A stretch of 64,000 nt of DNA from Comamonadaceae bacterium ALPHA2B. Lineage in GTDB: Bacteria > Pseudomonadota > Gammaproteobacteria > Burkholderiales > Burkholderiaceae_C. A program made the translations under genes and the position numbers. Of the stretch, positions 18,195 through 26,621 are shown in pieces. The stretch is taken from assembly GCA_005503065.1 (NCBI GenBank), contig SCOE01000027.1, positions 1 through 64,000 on the forward strand, read 5' to 3'. How positions within the stretch are numbered: position 1 is the stretch's first letter; each line of letters begins with the position of its first letter. The notes under the pieces were generated by a model. That model searched no databases and was not told where the DNA came from. It worked only from the letters and a program-made list of their open reading frames with translations.

Positions 18195-19214
18195 TCAAGT
18201 CCGTTCATGCCCGACACCGCTGTTTGCAAATTCCTCGAGTTGATCGAGATGGTCATTTCCCCAGAAGAGCTTGCCGTCGCAGAAGAAGCTTGGAGCACCG
18301 AATACGCCTCGCTCTTGCGCTTCCAGGGTGTTTGACTCAACTGTCTGCTTGAAGGCTGGAGCTTCAGCGGACGCACGCACCTTATGAGGATCCAGCCCCA
18401 CGGATGCGCCGAGCGACGCGAGTTCGTCTAGGTCGCTGATGTCCTTGGATTCGCTCCAGTAGGCGCGCATCACCGCGATGACGAAGGGCTCGGCTTTGCC
18501 TTGCTCGTCGGCATAAGCGGTCGCGCGCAAAGCACGAGAAGGCCGCAGCGGAAAATCCGGGTGGTAGCGGAACGCGATCCCGAGCCGCCCGGCGGCATCC
18601 AGCATGTCTGTCTTGAACCAGCGCACGAATGCGGCATTCGCATCGAGTGGTCGACGTCCGTCGATCCGCTCGATGAGCCGCGCCAGGTGCATCGGTCTCC
18701 AGACCAGCCTGCGTCCAAGCCGTCGGGCGATGGCGCCGATCCTCAGCGCAGCGAAGTAGCACCAAGGACTGTGGTAGTCGAAGAGGAACTCGATCGGCGT
18801 CCCGCCTGACGCCTCGGGCGCCGTGGGCGCCGAAAGCGTTCTGCCGCTCAGAAAACGCTTCAGATTGACGACCGCTCTTTCGTGCGTACCGCGCATGAGT
18901 TCGCGCCCATCCTGCGTCGCGCTCACGGCGAACCGCAGAAGCCGTCCATCCTGCCCTTCGAGCCGGGCGACGGCGGCGACCTCCCGGCCTGGAACGGCGG
19001 GTGCGAGATGGCGCACGTCGATGCGCGTGCCCACGGTCGCTTCATCGTCTTCGTATAGATCCCTCACGGCACGATGGCTGGCCTCTTCCAGCAATCCCAC
19101 AAGATAGGGGGACGAGACCACCACCACCCCCGTGTTGCCGATCGCTGCGGCCGTCGCGTCTTCGCCAGGCAAGACGGAGAAGACGCCTGTGCGCCCAATC
19201 AACGCCGCTCTCAT
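18195..19214 (-). CDS. fusion of a FlK-like thioesterase and a DsbA/HCCA-isomerase domain
   Basis: A 339-residue protein with two domains not normally joined. Residues 1-122 match fluoroacetyl-CoA-specific thioesterase-like hotdog proteins: VVVVSSPYLVGLLEEASH places Ser34/Ser35 and Glu43, and TRIDVRHLAPAVPG places His69, where FlK has its Thr, Glu and His. After a linker (about 123-139) residues 140-330 form a thioredoxin-like domain of the 2-hydroxychromene-2-carboxylate isomerase group: FLFDYHSPWCYFAALR with S-P-W-C rather than CxxC, and the cis-Pro segment GVFGAPSFFCDGKLFWGND. ATG overlaps the stop of the acyl-CoA ligase, so ligase and thioesterase are coupled. No signal peptide. The substrate is unknown; a CoA ester of an aromatic or halogenated acid is possible. 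Confidence 0.82.
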   Translation of the reverse strand: MRAALIGRTGVFSVLPGEDATAAAIGNTGVVVVSSPYLVGLLEEASHRAVRDLYEDDEATVGTRIDVRHLAPAVPGREVAAVARLEGQDGRLLRFAVSATQDGRELMRGTHERAVVNLKRFLSGRTLSAPTAPEASGGTPIEFLFDYHSPWCYFAALRIGAIARRLGRRLVWRPMHLARLIERIDGRRPLDANAAFVRWFKTDMLDAAGRLGIAFRYHPDFPLRPSRALRATAYADEQGKAEPFVIAVMRAYWSESKDISDLDELASLGASVGLDPHKVRASAEAPAFKQTVESNTLEAQERGVFGAPSFFCDGKLFWGNDHLDQLEEFANSGVGHERT

Positions 19215-20839
19215 GGCAGAAGATTAAGTGTGTTGGCGGCCGCGAACGCTTGCAGATCACGCTTCTTGATCTTGCCGCTCGACGTCATTGGCCAGTGCTT
19301 GACCTCAAAGTACCGGATGGGGTGCTTGAAGGCCGCCACTTTCCCTGCAAGGAATTGCTTGAGGTCTGCGGCAGACGTGCTGCCCGTCAGGCTGACGGCT
19401 GCTGCGACGATTTCGCCGTAGTAGGCATCCGGCAGACCAAACACGGCGACCTCGGCCACGTCCGGATGCTCGCGCAGAAGGTTCTCCACTTCGACCGGAT
19501 AGATGTTCTCTCCGCCGCGGATGATCATGTCGCGCAGCCGACCACCCGCGACGACCATGCGTCCGTCGGCGCGCAGATAGCCGAGATCTCCCGTCTGCAT
19601 CCAGCCATGGGCATCGATGGTTTCCGCAGTGGCCTCGGGCTGGTGCAGATACTCGAGCATGACCATGCGCCCCCTGACTTCAATCTGGCCCATGGCGAGG
19701 GGTGCCAGAACTTCACGCGTGTCGGGGTGCGTGACCCGCACTTCCATGCCATCGAGCGGCAGACCGCTCGTCTCCCAGCGCAAGGGGCTGTCGGGCCTGT
19801 CCAGTGCAATCAAAGTGCTGGCTTCGGTCTGGCCGTAGACCTGGACCAGTCCGGGCACGGGGAACTCGGCCGCGCACCTGGCGAGCACCGCTGGATCGCA
19901 GTCCGAGCCGCCGCAGGTGCCTGCCCGCAGCGAACTCAGGTCGTACGACTGCCGGGCGGGATGCTGAAGCATGCTCAGGTAGGAGGTAGGAACCCCCGTG
20001 AGCAAGGTGCAGCGCTCGCTTTCGACGATACGGAACATGTGTTCGGCATCAAAGGCCGGCACGCCGACATAGGTGGCGCCCGTGGCGAGACAACCCATCA
20101 GGTTCATGATGCATCCGGCGCAATGGAACAGCGGGATGATGGATGTCCAGCGATCCAGATGGGTGATTTCCAACCGCGCGGCAGTGGCTGCAGCGTTTGC
20201 CATCATGCCTTCGAATGAAAGGGCGGCACCCTTGGGCTGGCCAGTGGTCCCGGACGTATACTGGACGCTGCCAACCGCCCGCGCGCCCACCTCGGTCGCA
20301 GAGAATTCCTCGGACGCCTGGGCCAGGAGCGACTCATAGCGCAGGACACCGTGGACGTCGACCGGATCGAAGCAGATCACGTGCTGCAGGCAGGGCGCCT
20401 CATGCCGCTGGCTCTGGACCATTTGGAGATACTCGCTGGACCGGAACCGCTGCGAAAGAAGGATGGCCTTCGCCCGGCTGTGGTTGAGCACATGCCGCAG
20501 GTCGTTCTCGCGGAAGTGGGTGTTGATCGGCACCAGGACAGCGCCGAGCCCGGCCAGGGCTGTCTGCGTCACAGCCCATTCGAGCCGGTTCTCGGCCCAC
20601 AGCCCCACCGTATCGCCTTCGCCAATGCCCAACTGGCGCAAGGCGTTGGCCAGCCGCCGCGCTTGGCCAAGCCATTCGCTGAAGGAGAGGCGGACGTCGG
20701 AAAGCGGAAAGACGATGCCATCCTGATCGGGCCATTGCTCTGCGCAGGCTTGCAGTGCCGTGTACGAGTTGGCGGAATCGGTGCGGATATCGTTCGGCGC
20801 GGCGCGCGGTGCCGCCGCCTGCAGGTGGGCAGTTCTCAT
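19211..20839 (-). CDS. AMP-dependent acyl-CoA ligase
   Basis: A 542-residue member of the ANL adenylation family that would activate a carboxylic acid to its CoA thioester with ATP. Core motifs: YTSGTTGQPKG (about residues 194-204), YGQTEAS, the hinge region TGDLGYLRADG, RLRDMIIRGGENIYPVEVE and the C-terminal catalytic lysine in SSGKIKKRDL. The ATG at 20839 is chosen because GGAAG stands just before it; ATG at 20851 is the alternative. It lies between an ABC importer and the thioesterase-isomerase fusion, implying that it acts on the imported compound. Confidence 0.88.
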   Translation of the reverse strand: MRTAHLQAAAPRAAPNDIRTDSANSYTALQACAEQWPDQDGIVFPLSDVRLSFSEWLGQARRLANALRQLGIGEGDTVGLWAENRLEWAVTQTALAGLGAVLVPINTHFRENDLRHVLNHSRAKAILLSQRFRSSEYLQMVQSQRHEAPCLQHVICFDPVDVHGVLRYESLLAQASEEFSATEVGARAVGSVQYTSGTTGQPKGAALSFEGMMANAAATAARLEITHLDRWTSIIPLFHCAGCIMNLMGCLATGATYVGVPAFDAEHMFRIVESERCTLLTGVPTSYLSMLQHPARQSYDLSSLRAGTCGGSDCDPAVLARCAAEFPVPGLVQVYGQTEASTLIALDRPDSPLRWETSGLPLDGMEVRVTHPDTREVLAPLAMGQIEVRGRMVMLEYLHQPEATAETIDAHGWMQTGDLGYLRADGRMVVAGGRLRDMIIRGGENIYPVEVENLLREHPDVAEVAVFGLPDAYYGEIVAAAVSLTGSTSAADLKQFLAGKVAAFKHPIRYFEVKHWPMTSSGKIKKRDLQAFAAANTLNLLP

Positions 20840-20910
20840 GCTTGCTTCCATTGGGTTATGACCGCGCGAAGGCGGCATGGGCCGCGGCCGCAGCCGCGAA
20901 GGGCATCTGT

Positions 20911-21708
20911 CTATGCCGCGGAGGAGACCTGGATGTCCAGATCGCTCCAGATCCTGTCGAAGTGATCGTTGAACTGCCCGGAGCGGCGCAGGGCGATGGG
21001 ATCGTCCTCGTGGGTTCCGAGATCGATCTCGTAGACAGACTTGACGGTGCTGGGCCGGTGCGAAAGGACCAGAACCCTGTCCGCCATGGCAATGGCTTCG
21101 CCAATGTCGTGCGTCACCAGAATGGCGGACTTTCGGCGGTCGCGAATGATGCGCTTCACATCGCCTTGCAGGATCAGCCTCGTCTGGAAGTCCAGGGCGG
21201 AGAACGGCTCGTCCAGGAGTATGGCCTTGGGGTCGAGCGCCAGTGTCCTCATGAACGCCACGCGCTGGCGCATGCCCCCAGACAGCGCATTCGGCTTGGC
21301 GGATTCGAAGCCTGCCAGTCCATAGCTCTTGATGAGGCTTGCAGCCAGTTCTCTTGCAACGGCCGGCTCCGTGCCCTTCACTTCAAGGCCCAGCGTGACG
21401 TTTTCGAGAACGGTGCGCCAGGGGAGGAGCATGTCTTTCTGCAGCATGTATCCGACATGGCCCTTGGCACCATCGACCACCTCGCCATCGACGTACACGG
21501 CCCCCGACGTCGGTTCGAGAAGCCCCGCGATGATGTTGAAGAGCGTGGACTTTCCGCATCCGGAGGGACCGACGATCGCCAGGATCTCTCCTTCGCGCAG
21601 TTCGAAGCTGACGCGCTGGAAGACGACGACCTCGCGTTCGGTCCCAGTGTTGAACGACTTGGAGACGTTCCTGGCCTCGAGCGCAACGGCGTTTGACTTG
21701 TTTACCAT
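20911..21708 (-). CDS. ABC transporter ATP-binding protein (SsuB/TauB-like)
   Basis: A 265-residue ATPase of the nitrate/sulfonate/taurine importer group. Walker A GPSGCGKST (47-55), Q-loop MLQKD, signature LSGGMRQRV (142-150), Walker B ILLDEP (163-168) and switch His in VTHD. It overlaps the permease gene by seven bases. Organic anions, aromatic acids and pyrimidine precursors are known cargoes of the wider group; this one is not determined. Confidence 0.88.
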   Translation of the reverse strand: MVNKSNAVALEARNVSKSFNTGTEREVVVFQRVSFELREGEILAIVGPSGCGKSTLFNIIAGLLEPTSGAVYVDGEVVDGAKGHVGYMLQKDMLLPWRTVLENVTLGLEVKGTEPAVARELAASLIKSYGLAGFESAKPNALSGGMRQRVAFMRTLALDPKAILLDEPFSALDFQTRLILQGDVKRIIRDRRKSAILVTHDIGEAIAMADRVLVLSHRPSTVKSVYEIDLGTHEDDPIALRRSGQFNDHFDRIWSDLDIQVSSAA

Positions 21709-22511
21709 TTGAACCTCGCTTCGACCTTGAGCAGCAGGAAGTCCAGGATCAGCGCCAGGACCATTAGGCAGAAGATGCCGACGAACACTGCATTGATGTC
21801 ATAGAGCGCGCCGGCGTTGTAGATGAAGTAGCCGAGGCCCTTTTTGGCGGAGATGTACTCCCCGACGACTGCGCCGATCATGGCAAAGCCGATGTTCAGC
21901 CGCATGGTCGCCAGGATCCACGGCGTGGAGCCCGGGACAATGACCTTTCGCCAGATGGTTAGCGGCCGCGCACCCAGAGACCGCATCAGCTTCACGAGGT
22001 CCGGATCGACCTCCTGCGTTCCCTGGTACACCGAGATGAGCGCCACGATGAACGTGAGGCTTGCTGCGATGGCCACCTTGGCGCCGATGTCGACACCGAA
22101 CCACACGATGACCAGCGGCGCGAGCGCGATCTTCGGCACGCCATTGATGGCCACGATGATGGGGCGCAGGATGCGCGCGACCGTCTCCGAGAGCCAAAGC
22201 GCGAGGCCGACTCCGCTGCCCAGCGTCGTACCGATGATGAAGCCCGTCACGGCCTCGAATGCGGTGGCGCCCACATGGCTGAAGAGTTCTCCGTCGCGTG
22301 CGAGCGCAATGGCTTTCGAGAGGATCTCCGAGGGTTGGCCATAGAGATACTTGGGCGCGACGCCTGTCCTGACCAGGACTTCCCAAAGAATGAGAATGCC
22401 GAAGACGAGGAGGGTCTGGTACAGGGTGATGCGCATGCCATCACGTTTGCGCACAGGACTTGCCTGAGCGTGCGTGCCTAAGGTGGCGACGGGAGATGCG
22501 GTGCCGGCCAT
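21702..22511 (-). CDS. ABC transporter permease (SsuC/TauC-like)
   Basis: A 269-residue membrane protein with about six helices. The EAA loop of BPD-type permeases is seen in VKLMRSLGARPLTIWRKVIVPGSTP, and the family pattern NGVPKIALAPLVIVWFG is typical of the taurine/nitrate permeases. Four bases separate it from the binding protein gene and it overlaps the ATPase gene. Confidence 0.88.
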   Translation of the reverse strand: MAGTASPVATLGTHAQASPVRKRDGMRITLYQTLLVFGILILWEVLVRTGVAPKYLYGQPSEILSKAIALARDGELFSHVGATAFEAVTGFIIGTTLGSGVGLALWLSETVARILRPIIVAINGVPKIALAPLVIVWFGVDIGAKVAIAASLTFIVALISVYQGTQEVDPDLVKLMRSLGARPLTIWRKVIVPGSTPWILATMRLNIGFAMIGAVVGEYISAKKGLGYFIYNAGALYDINAVFVGIFCLMVLALILDFLLLKVEARFKW

Positions 22512-22515
22512 GTGC

Positions 22516-23553
22516 TCAACCTCGAATGCCGAAGGCCTCGGTGGCCTTCTGCGCGAAGCTGTTGTTCACCATTTCTTCGAACGGAAGCTGGCGGCGGATG
22601 GTTCCCGCGAGCAGGTCGTGCTCCATGCTGGCGTCCCATTCCGCCTTGGTGACGATCGGGTTGAGCGGCACGAAGCCCTGCGTTGCGAGCAACCGCGCAC
22701 AACCGGCGTCGACCACCTGGGGATCCAGGTTGGAAAACTCGGCCTTCATGGCGCTCACGTAGGCTGCGGTGTTTTCGCGCGTGAGTTTCATGGCCGCTGC
22801 GATGGCGTTGCAAAAGCGCTGGATCACTTCCGGATGGGATGTGATGTAGTCGTTCTTGACCATGACCGAGGTCAGCAGCATCGGACCGAGTTGCTCGGCG
22901 AAGCCGTACACAATCTGCAGACCCTGCTGAACCGCGATGCTTGCGTCCCATTCGAAAACGACTCCCACATCGGCTCTCTTGTCGCGAACGGCTCCGATGA
23001 TGGAGCCGGGCGGGCCTTCGAGAAACTCCACGCCTGCGGCCTTGGGGTCGAAGCCCGCGAACTTCTTCATCGCGAAAGTCGGCGATGTGACGGTATTGGA
23101 CGGGTAGCGCAGGCTGGCAACTTTCTTGCCTTTGAAGTCGGCGAGCGAAGTGAACGCTGTTCCCGGGCGGGCAACGGCCCACATGCCAAGGGTGCCGCAC
23201 ATTTTTGCGACGACCTTCATGTTTCCCCCCTCGACGGTGGAATTCACTGCCATGCCGGTGCCGGTCGCGGCGAATTGCGCCCGTCCGGACAGGGCGATCG
23301 AGACGGGCTCGACGACGGTTCCTCCAACGTTGATGGTGACGCTCAGCCCCTGCTTCTCAAAGAGGCCGCTGCGCGCGGCGACGTAGATGGGGCCATAGTT
23401 GGCCAGCTTCAGTCCGGTCGTCAGTGCGATCGGGATGGCCGCTTGACCGAAGGCATCGCGGACGGTTAGAGATACTAGCGTCGAAGACGCGCCAAGGACG
23501 CCGAGCGCCTTGATCGCGTTGCGCCGCCCCTTGCTGTCAACTGGGTGCTTCAT
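22516..23553 (-). CDS. ABC transporter substrate-binding protein (NMT1/THI5-like)
   Basis: A 345-residue periplasmic protein of the NMT1/SsuA group. The N-terminus has twin arginines (KGRRNAIKALG) before a hydrophobic stretch and a FGQA cleavage region, so Tat export is possible. The start of the mature domain, LKLANYGPIYVAARSGLFEK, is characteristic, and GVVFEWDASIAV lies in the ligand-binding half. ATG at 23553 has AGGA six bases upstream. It is the promoter-proximal gene of the operon controlled by the TetR-side promoter. Confidence 0.88.
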   Translation of the reverse strand: MKHPVDSKGRRNAIKALGVLGASSTLVSLTVRDAFGQAAIPIALTTGLKLANYGPIYVAARSGLFEKQGLSVTINVGGTVVEPVSIALSGRAQFAATGTGMAVNSTVEGGNMKVVAKMCGTLGMWAVARPGTAFTSLADFKGKKVASLRYPSNTVTSPTFAMKKFAGFDPKAAGVEFLEGPPGSIIGAVRDKRADVGVVFEWDASIAVQQGLQIVYGFAEQLGPMLLTSVMVKNDYITSHPEVIQRFCNAIAAAMKLTRENTAAYVSAMKAEFSNLDPQVVDAGCARLLATQGFVPLNPIVTKAEWDASMEHDLLAGTIRRQLPFEEMVNNSFAQKATEAFGIRG

Positions 23554-23724
23554 GGGAGTTCCTGTATTAAGAGATCGATATGACCAACACCTGCCCCTGC
23601 TTCGACCACGCTGCGTCTGGATGAGCAATCGGCAGGCTGTCGCAACTGCGTGATTGCGACCTGCCAGCCCCCTGGGTAGCGACGCATACGCGCCGAAACC
23701 CATGGCGTCCTCATGACCATACAT

Positions 23725-23775
23725 ATACGAGACGTATCGTTTCGATAATATAGTGCTAATTTCACGGCACTGCAA
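23725..23775 (-). promoter_or_regulatory. promoter of the ABC-ligase-fusion operon with two overlapping operators
   Basis: On the minus strand TTGCAG (23775-23770) and TATATT (23752-23747) are spaced by exactly 17 bases, a good sigma-70 promoter. Over and just after the -10 lie two perfect palindromes, TATCG-TTT-CGATA (23735-23747) and ATACG-AGA-CGTAT (23725-23737), sharing three bases. Such paired sites suit two TetR dimers. The divergent TetR gene begins at 23793, so the same protein probably represses this operon and itself. Confidence 0.6.
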
Positions 23776-23792
23776 CTACTTGAGACAATTGC

Positions 23793-24410
23793 ATGACCAC
23801 AGTACTTACCCCTACGCTCGGCACCGAGCCTGCACGCGGGCGACCACGCAACCAGCAGACCCACGGTGCGATCCTTGACGCGGCGCGCGACCTACTTCGT
23901 CAGGAAGGGGAGTCCCGCTTTTCCTTCGAACAGGTAGCGAGCGCCGCAGGCGTGTCCAAGGCTTCCATTTACCGCCGCTGGCCCACCAAGGGGGCACTGC
24001 TCATGGAGCTCTACATGGAAGGCTTTTCCGATGTCGTTCGCAAAGACGCGCAGTCCTTCCGCAGCGAGATCAAGCGCTACCTGCTGTCCACCGTCGAGCG
24101 GCTGAAGGATCCGCTGTGGAGAAGCATCCTGTGCTCGCTCATGGTCGAGGGGCAGCACGATCCAGTCACCGCAGAGTTGCTGCACTCCAAGGTGGTGGGG
24201 CCCAGGCGTGCAGCGGGTCTGGCGCTTCTCGCGCATGCCGCGAACAAGCGGCAAATTCCGGCAGGCCTCGATCACGAACTCGTCTTGGATCTTCTGTTCG
24301 GACCATTGTGGTATCGCGTGCTCTTCGGACATGCGCCGATCAACAACGACTTCGTTGAGCGCCTGCTCAAACAAGTAGAACCGGTGTTGTTCGCACACGA
24401 AAGCAGTTAG
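23793..24410 (+). CDS. TetR-family transcriptional regulator
   Basis: A 205-residue regulator. The N-terminal HTH reads ILDAARDLLRQEG, FEQVASAAGVSKASIYRRWPTKGALLMEL, the classical TetR pattern. The C-terminal ligand domain resembles the TetR_C_11-like group with LDLLFGPLWYRVLFGH. It is divergent from the importer-ligase operon; the overlapping palindromes between them are its likely binding sites. The natural inducer may be the imported acid or its CoA ester. Confidence 0.88.
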   Translation: MTTVLTPTLGTEPARGRPRNQQTHGAILDAARDLLRQEGESRFSFEQVASAAGVSKASIYRRWPTKGALLMELYMEGFSDVVRKDAQSFRSEIKRYLLSTVERLKDPLWRSILCSLMVEGQHDPVTAELLHSKVVGPRRAAGLALLAHAANKRQIPAGLDHELVLDLLFGPLWYRVLFGHAPINNDFVERLLKQVEPVLFAHESS

Positions 24411-24901
24411 CCGTGTACCTTCGCCAGCGAGTCGCTTGACTCAGATGCTCCACCCAAGTTGAGATTACTCTGGGCGCGGTGCTTTCTAGACGAGCGTCGA
24501 GCTTGCCGCACTCGACAACCGCCAAGCCAGTAAACCCATCATGATCGCTGGCGCAGAAGCGGCCGGAGCGGGTTCGGCCAAGGAGGTTTACGAGGGGCTG
24601 CTGCGCCGAAGTGAATGCTACAAAAGCTTCGGCTGACCTACTCCATCCCGTAGCACGCCGACGAAAGCGCAGCGCACGGGCTTCGATATCGGCACGTTGA
24701 GGGCAGATTCAAAAGGTTGAAGGCTACGACGATTCTGCGACTCAGCGCGCTTGGCCGCCCCCACGCTTGCCAATGGAACGCACCTATGTGGCACCCAAGC
24801 GAAAAATCCTGGGAAACACAGAAGTAGTCAATTTGTGACTATCCTGTTGTCCCACAAGACCTTTCAAGGCGAAAGTGCCCGTGTTGATTTCCATGCAATC
24901 C
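24411..24901. other. intergenic, possible gene remnant
   Basis: No complete gene is supported. From an in-frame TAG at 24487-24489 to a TGA at 24634-24636 the plus strand is open and reads like the tail of a protein (AALDNRQASKPIMIAGAEA, then EVYEGLLRRSECYKSFG). It may be the 3' remnant of a lost gene, but I do not recognise the family. The remainder shows nothing clear. Confidence 0.3.
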
Positions 24902-25344
24902 TGACCCGGGGGGGATGCGGCGGAAATCTTGGACAGGTTATGCAGCGATCCCGAGGGCCCTGCGGTACTCCACCGGGCTTCGGGCACCCAGCGACATCTT
25001 GATGCGTTGCTCGTTGTACCAACGAATGTATGCGTCCAGCGCCTGCGTGAACTGCTCAATGGTCGTGGCGCGCCAATCCCGGGCGTAGAACCATTCGGTC
25101 TTCAGGCGGCCGAAAAAGCCCTCACATGCTGCATTGTCCGGCGAATAGCCTTTGCGTGACATCGAGCGCACCAGCTTCGCATCGGCAATGCGCGTGAGCC
25201 ATCCTGGCCAGCGGTAATGGGCCCCGCGATCCGAGTGAACCACTGGACGGGCTTGCCCGCCCTGCACCGAAGCGATGGCCGCGTCCAGCATGGTGTTCAC
25301 AAGCTCAGCATCCGGCCTCGTGCTGATGGACCAGCTCACGACCA
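24902..25344 (-). mobile_element. truncated IS3-family element (OrfB C-terminal half)
   Basis: The stretch 24938-25344 encodes on the minus strand the C-terminal half of an IS3-family OrfB: SWSISTRPDAELVNTMLDAA, VHSDRGAHYRWPGW (second Asp of the DDE triad), DNAACEGFFGRLKTEWFY (Glu) and YIRWYNEQRIKMSLG. The first half is missing because a second IS3 element begins at 25345. The outer end is probably at the TGACCC near 24902. Not functional. Confidence 0.82.
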
Positions 25345-25407
25345 TGACCTTGCCTCGATTTCACGTACAGCAAGAAGTTGGAAACTTCGAAGGTACGGAG
25401 AATCGAG

Positions 25408-25731
25408 ATGAAAGAAGACAGGCTGCCCAAAAGGCAGTACACACAGGAATTCAAGGCCGAGGCTATCAGGCTTGCGGCGTCGGTCGGCGGGCACGAGGCC
25501 GCACGACGTCTTGGGGTGCCGGTGGCGACGTTGGGCAATTGGTCCAGAAAGGGCATTGCAGCGGCCGGCTCTGGCGGCGCGGCTGTGCCGCCCAGTGAGG
25601 GGCCCACTCGGCGCCCGGTGAGCGAACTGGAGGCAGAGAACAGCCGCCTGCGCAGAGAGTTGGCCGACGCGAAGCTGGACGTGGAAGTCCTTCGAAAAGC
25701 GACGGCGTACTTCGCCAAGGGGTCGCGATGA
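25408..25731 (+). CDS. IS3-family transposase OrfA
   Basis: A 107-residue protein with the HTH_Tnp_1 domain: KRQYTQEFKAEAIRLAASVG, then HEAARRLGVPVATLGNW. A C-terminal leucine-zipper-like helix follows (VSELEAENSRLRRELADAKL). It binds the element ends and is fused to OrfB by frameshifting in related elements. Its stop overlaps the orfB ATG (ATGA). Confidence 0.9.
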   Translation: MKEDRLPKRQYTQEFKAEAIRLAASVGGHEAARRLGVPVATLGNWSRKGIAAAGSGGAAVPPSEGPTRRPVSELEAENSRLRRELADAKLDVEVLRKATAYFAKGSR

Positions 25732-26591
25732 AGTACGCATGGATCGACGCGCATCGCGACCAGTACACCGTCAGCCGGCTGTGCCGCGTGCTGCAGGTGT
25801 CCCGCAGCGGCTACTGCCAATGGCGCGTGCGCCCGCCCAGTGCCGGCACACTCGCGAACCAGGCTTTGGACGCAAAGGTGGCGGCCATCCACGATGCAAG
25901 CCGCCGAAGCTATGGCCGCCCTCGGATCGTTCACAAGCTGCGCCAGCAGGGCGAAGTCGTCAGCGCCGAGCGGGTGCGAAAGAGCCTGCGGCGCCAGGGC
26001 CTGCGCCCGGTGTACAGAAGGGCGTTCGTGGTGACCACCGACTCAGCACATCGCCTGCCGGTGGCGGCGAATCTGCTGGATCGGCGCTTCGATGGCTGGC
26101 AGCCTGATCAGGCGTGGGTGGCAGACATAACGTATGTGGCCACCGGCGAGGGCTGGCTGTATCTGGCGGCGGTGATGGACCTGGCTGGCCGGCGGATCGT
26201 GGGCTGGTCGATGTCCGAGACCATCGACGCCACGCTGGTGTGTACTGCCTTGAAGTCGGCCTGGTGGCAGCGCAAGCCGCCCAAGGGCCTGCTGGTACAT
26301 AGCGACCGCGGAGCGCAATATGCGAGCGGGCGCTACCGGGCGCTGGTCGCCGAGTTGGGCATCACGATGTCCATGAGCAGGAAGGCCAACGCTTGGGACA
26401 ACGCGCCGATGGAAAGCTTCTTCAAGACGCTGAAGGTCGAGCGCATCTACCGGGTACGCTACGACACGCGGGCGCAGGCCAGGCTGGACATCGTCGACTG
26501 GATCGAGGGTTGGTACAACCGCCAGCGCCTGCACTCGGCCAACGGCTTCCTGCCCCCAGTGATCTGGGAGAACAACCGTTTGGCTGCATGA
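25728..26591 (+). CDS. IS3-family transposase OrfB (DDE)
   Basis: A 287-residue integrase-fold transposase. The HTH_21 region is SYGRPRIVHKLRQQG. The catalytic triad is in WVADITYV (Asp), VHSDRGAQYAS (Asp) and NAPMESFFKTLK (Glu). The frame is intact with both element ends present, so it may be active. Confidence 0.92.
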   Translation: MKYAWIDAHRDQYTVSRLCRVLQVSRSGYCQWRVRPPSAGTLANQALDAKVAAIHDASRRSYGRPRIVHKLRQQGEVVSAERVRKSLRRQGLRPVYRRAFVVTTDSAHRLPVAANLLDRRFDGWQPDQAWVADITYVATGEGWLYLAAVMDLAGRRIVGWSMSETIDATLVCTALKSAWWQRKPPKGLLVHSDRGAQYASGRYRALVAELGITMSMSRKANAWDNAPMESFFKTLKVERIYRVRYDTRAQARLDIVDWIEGWYNRQRLHSANGFLPPVIWENNRLAA

Positions 26592-26621
26592 CTTGATGTA
26601 CGTGGAAACGAGGCAGGGTCA

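Larger units (their letters stand above)
25345..26621 (+). mobile_element. complete IS3-family insertion sequence, 1277 bp
   Basis: Both ends are present: the left end begins TGACCTTGCCTCG at 25345, and the complement of the right end (finishing at 26621) begins TGACCCTGCCTCG. Over 25 bases the two ends differ at three positions. It carries orfA and orfB in the IS3 order. The three bases outside (cca on the left, gtc on the right) do not match, so no target duplication remains, and both neighbours are cut IS elements. Recombination between elements after insertion is likely. Confidence 0.9.
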
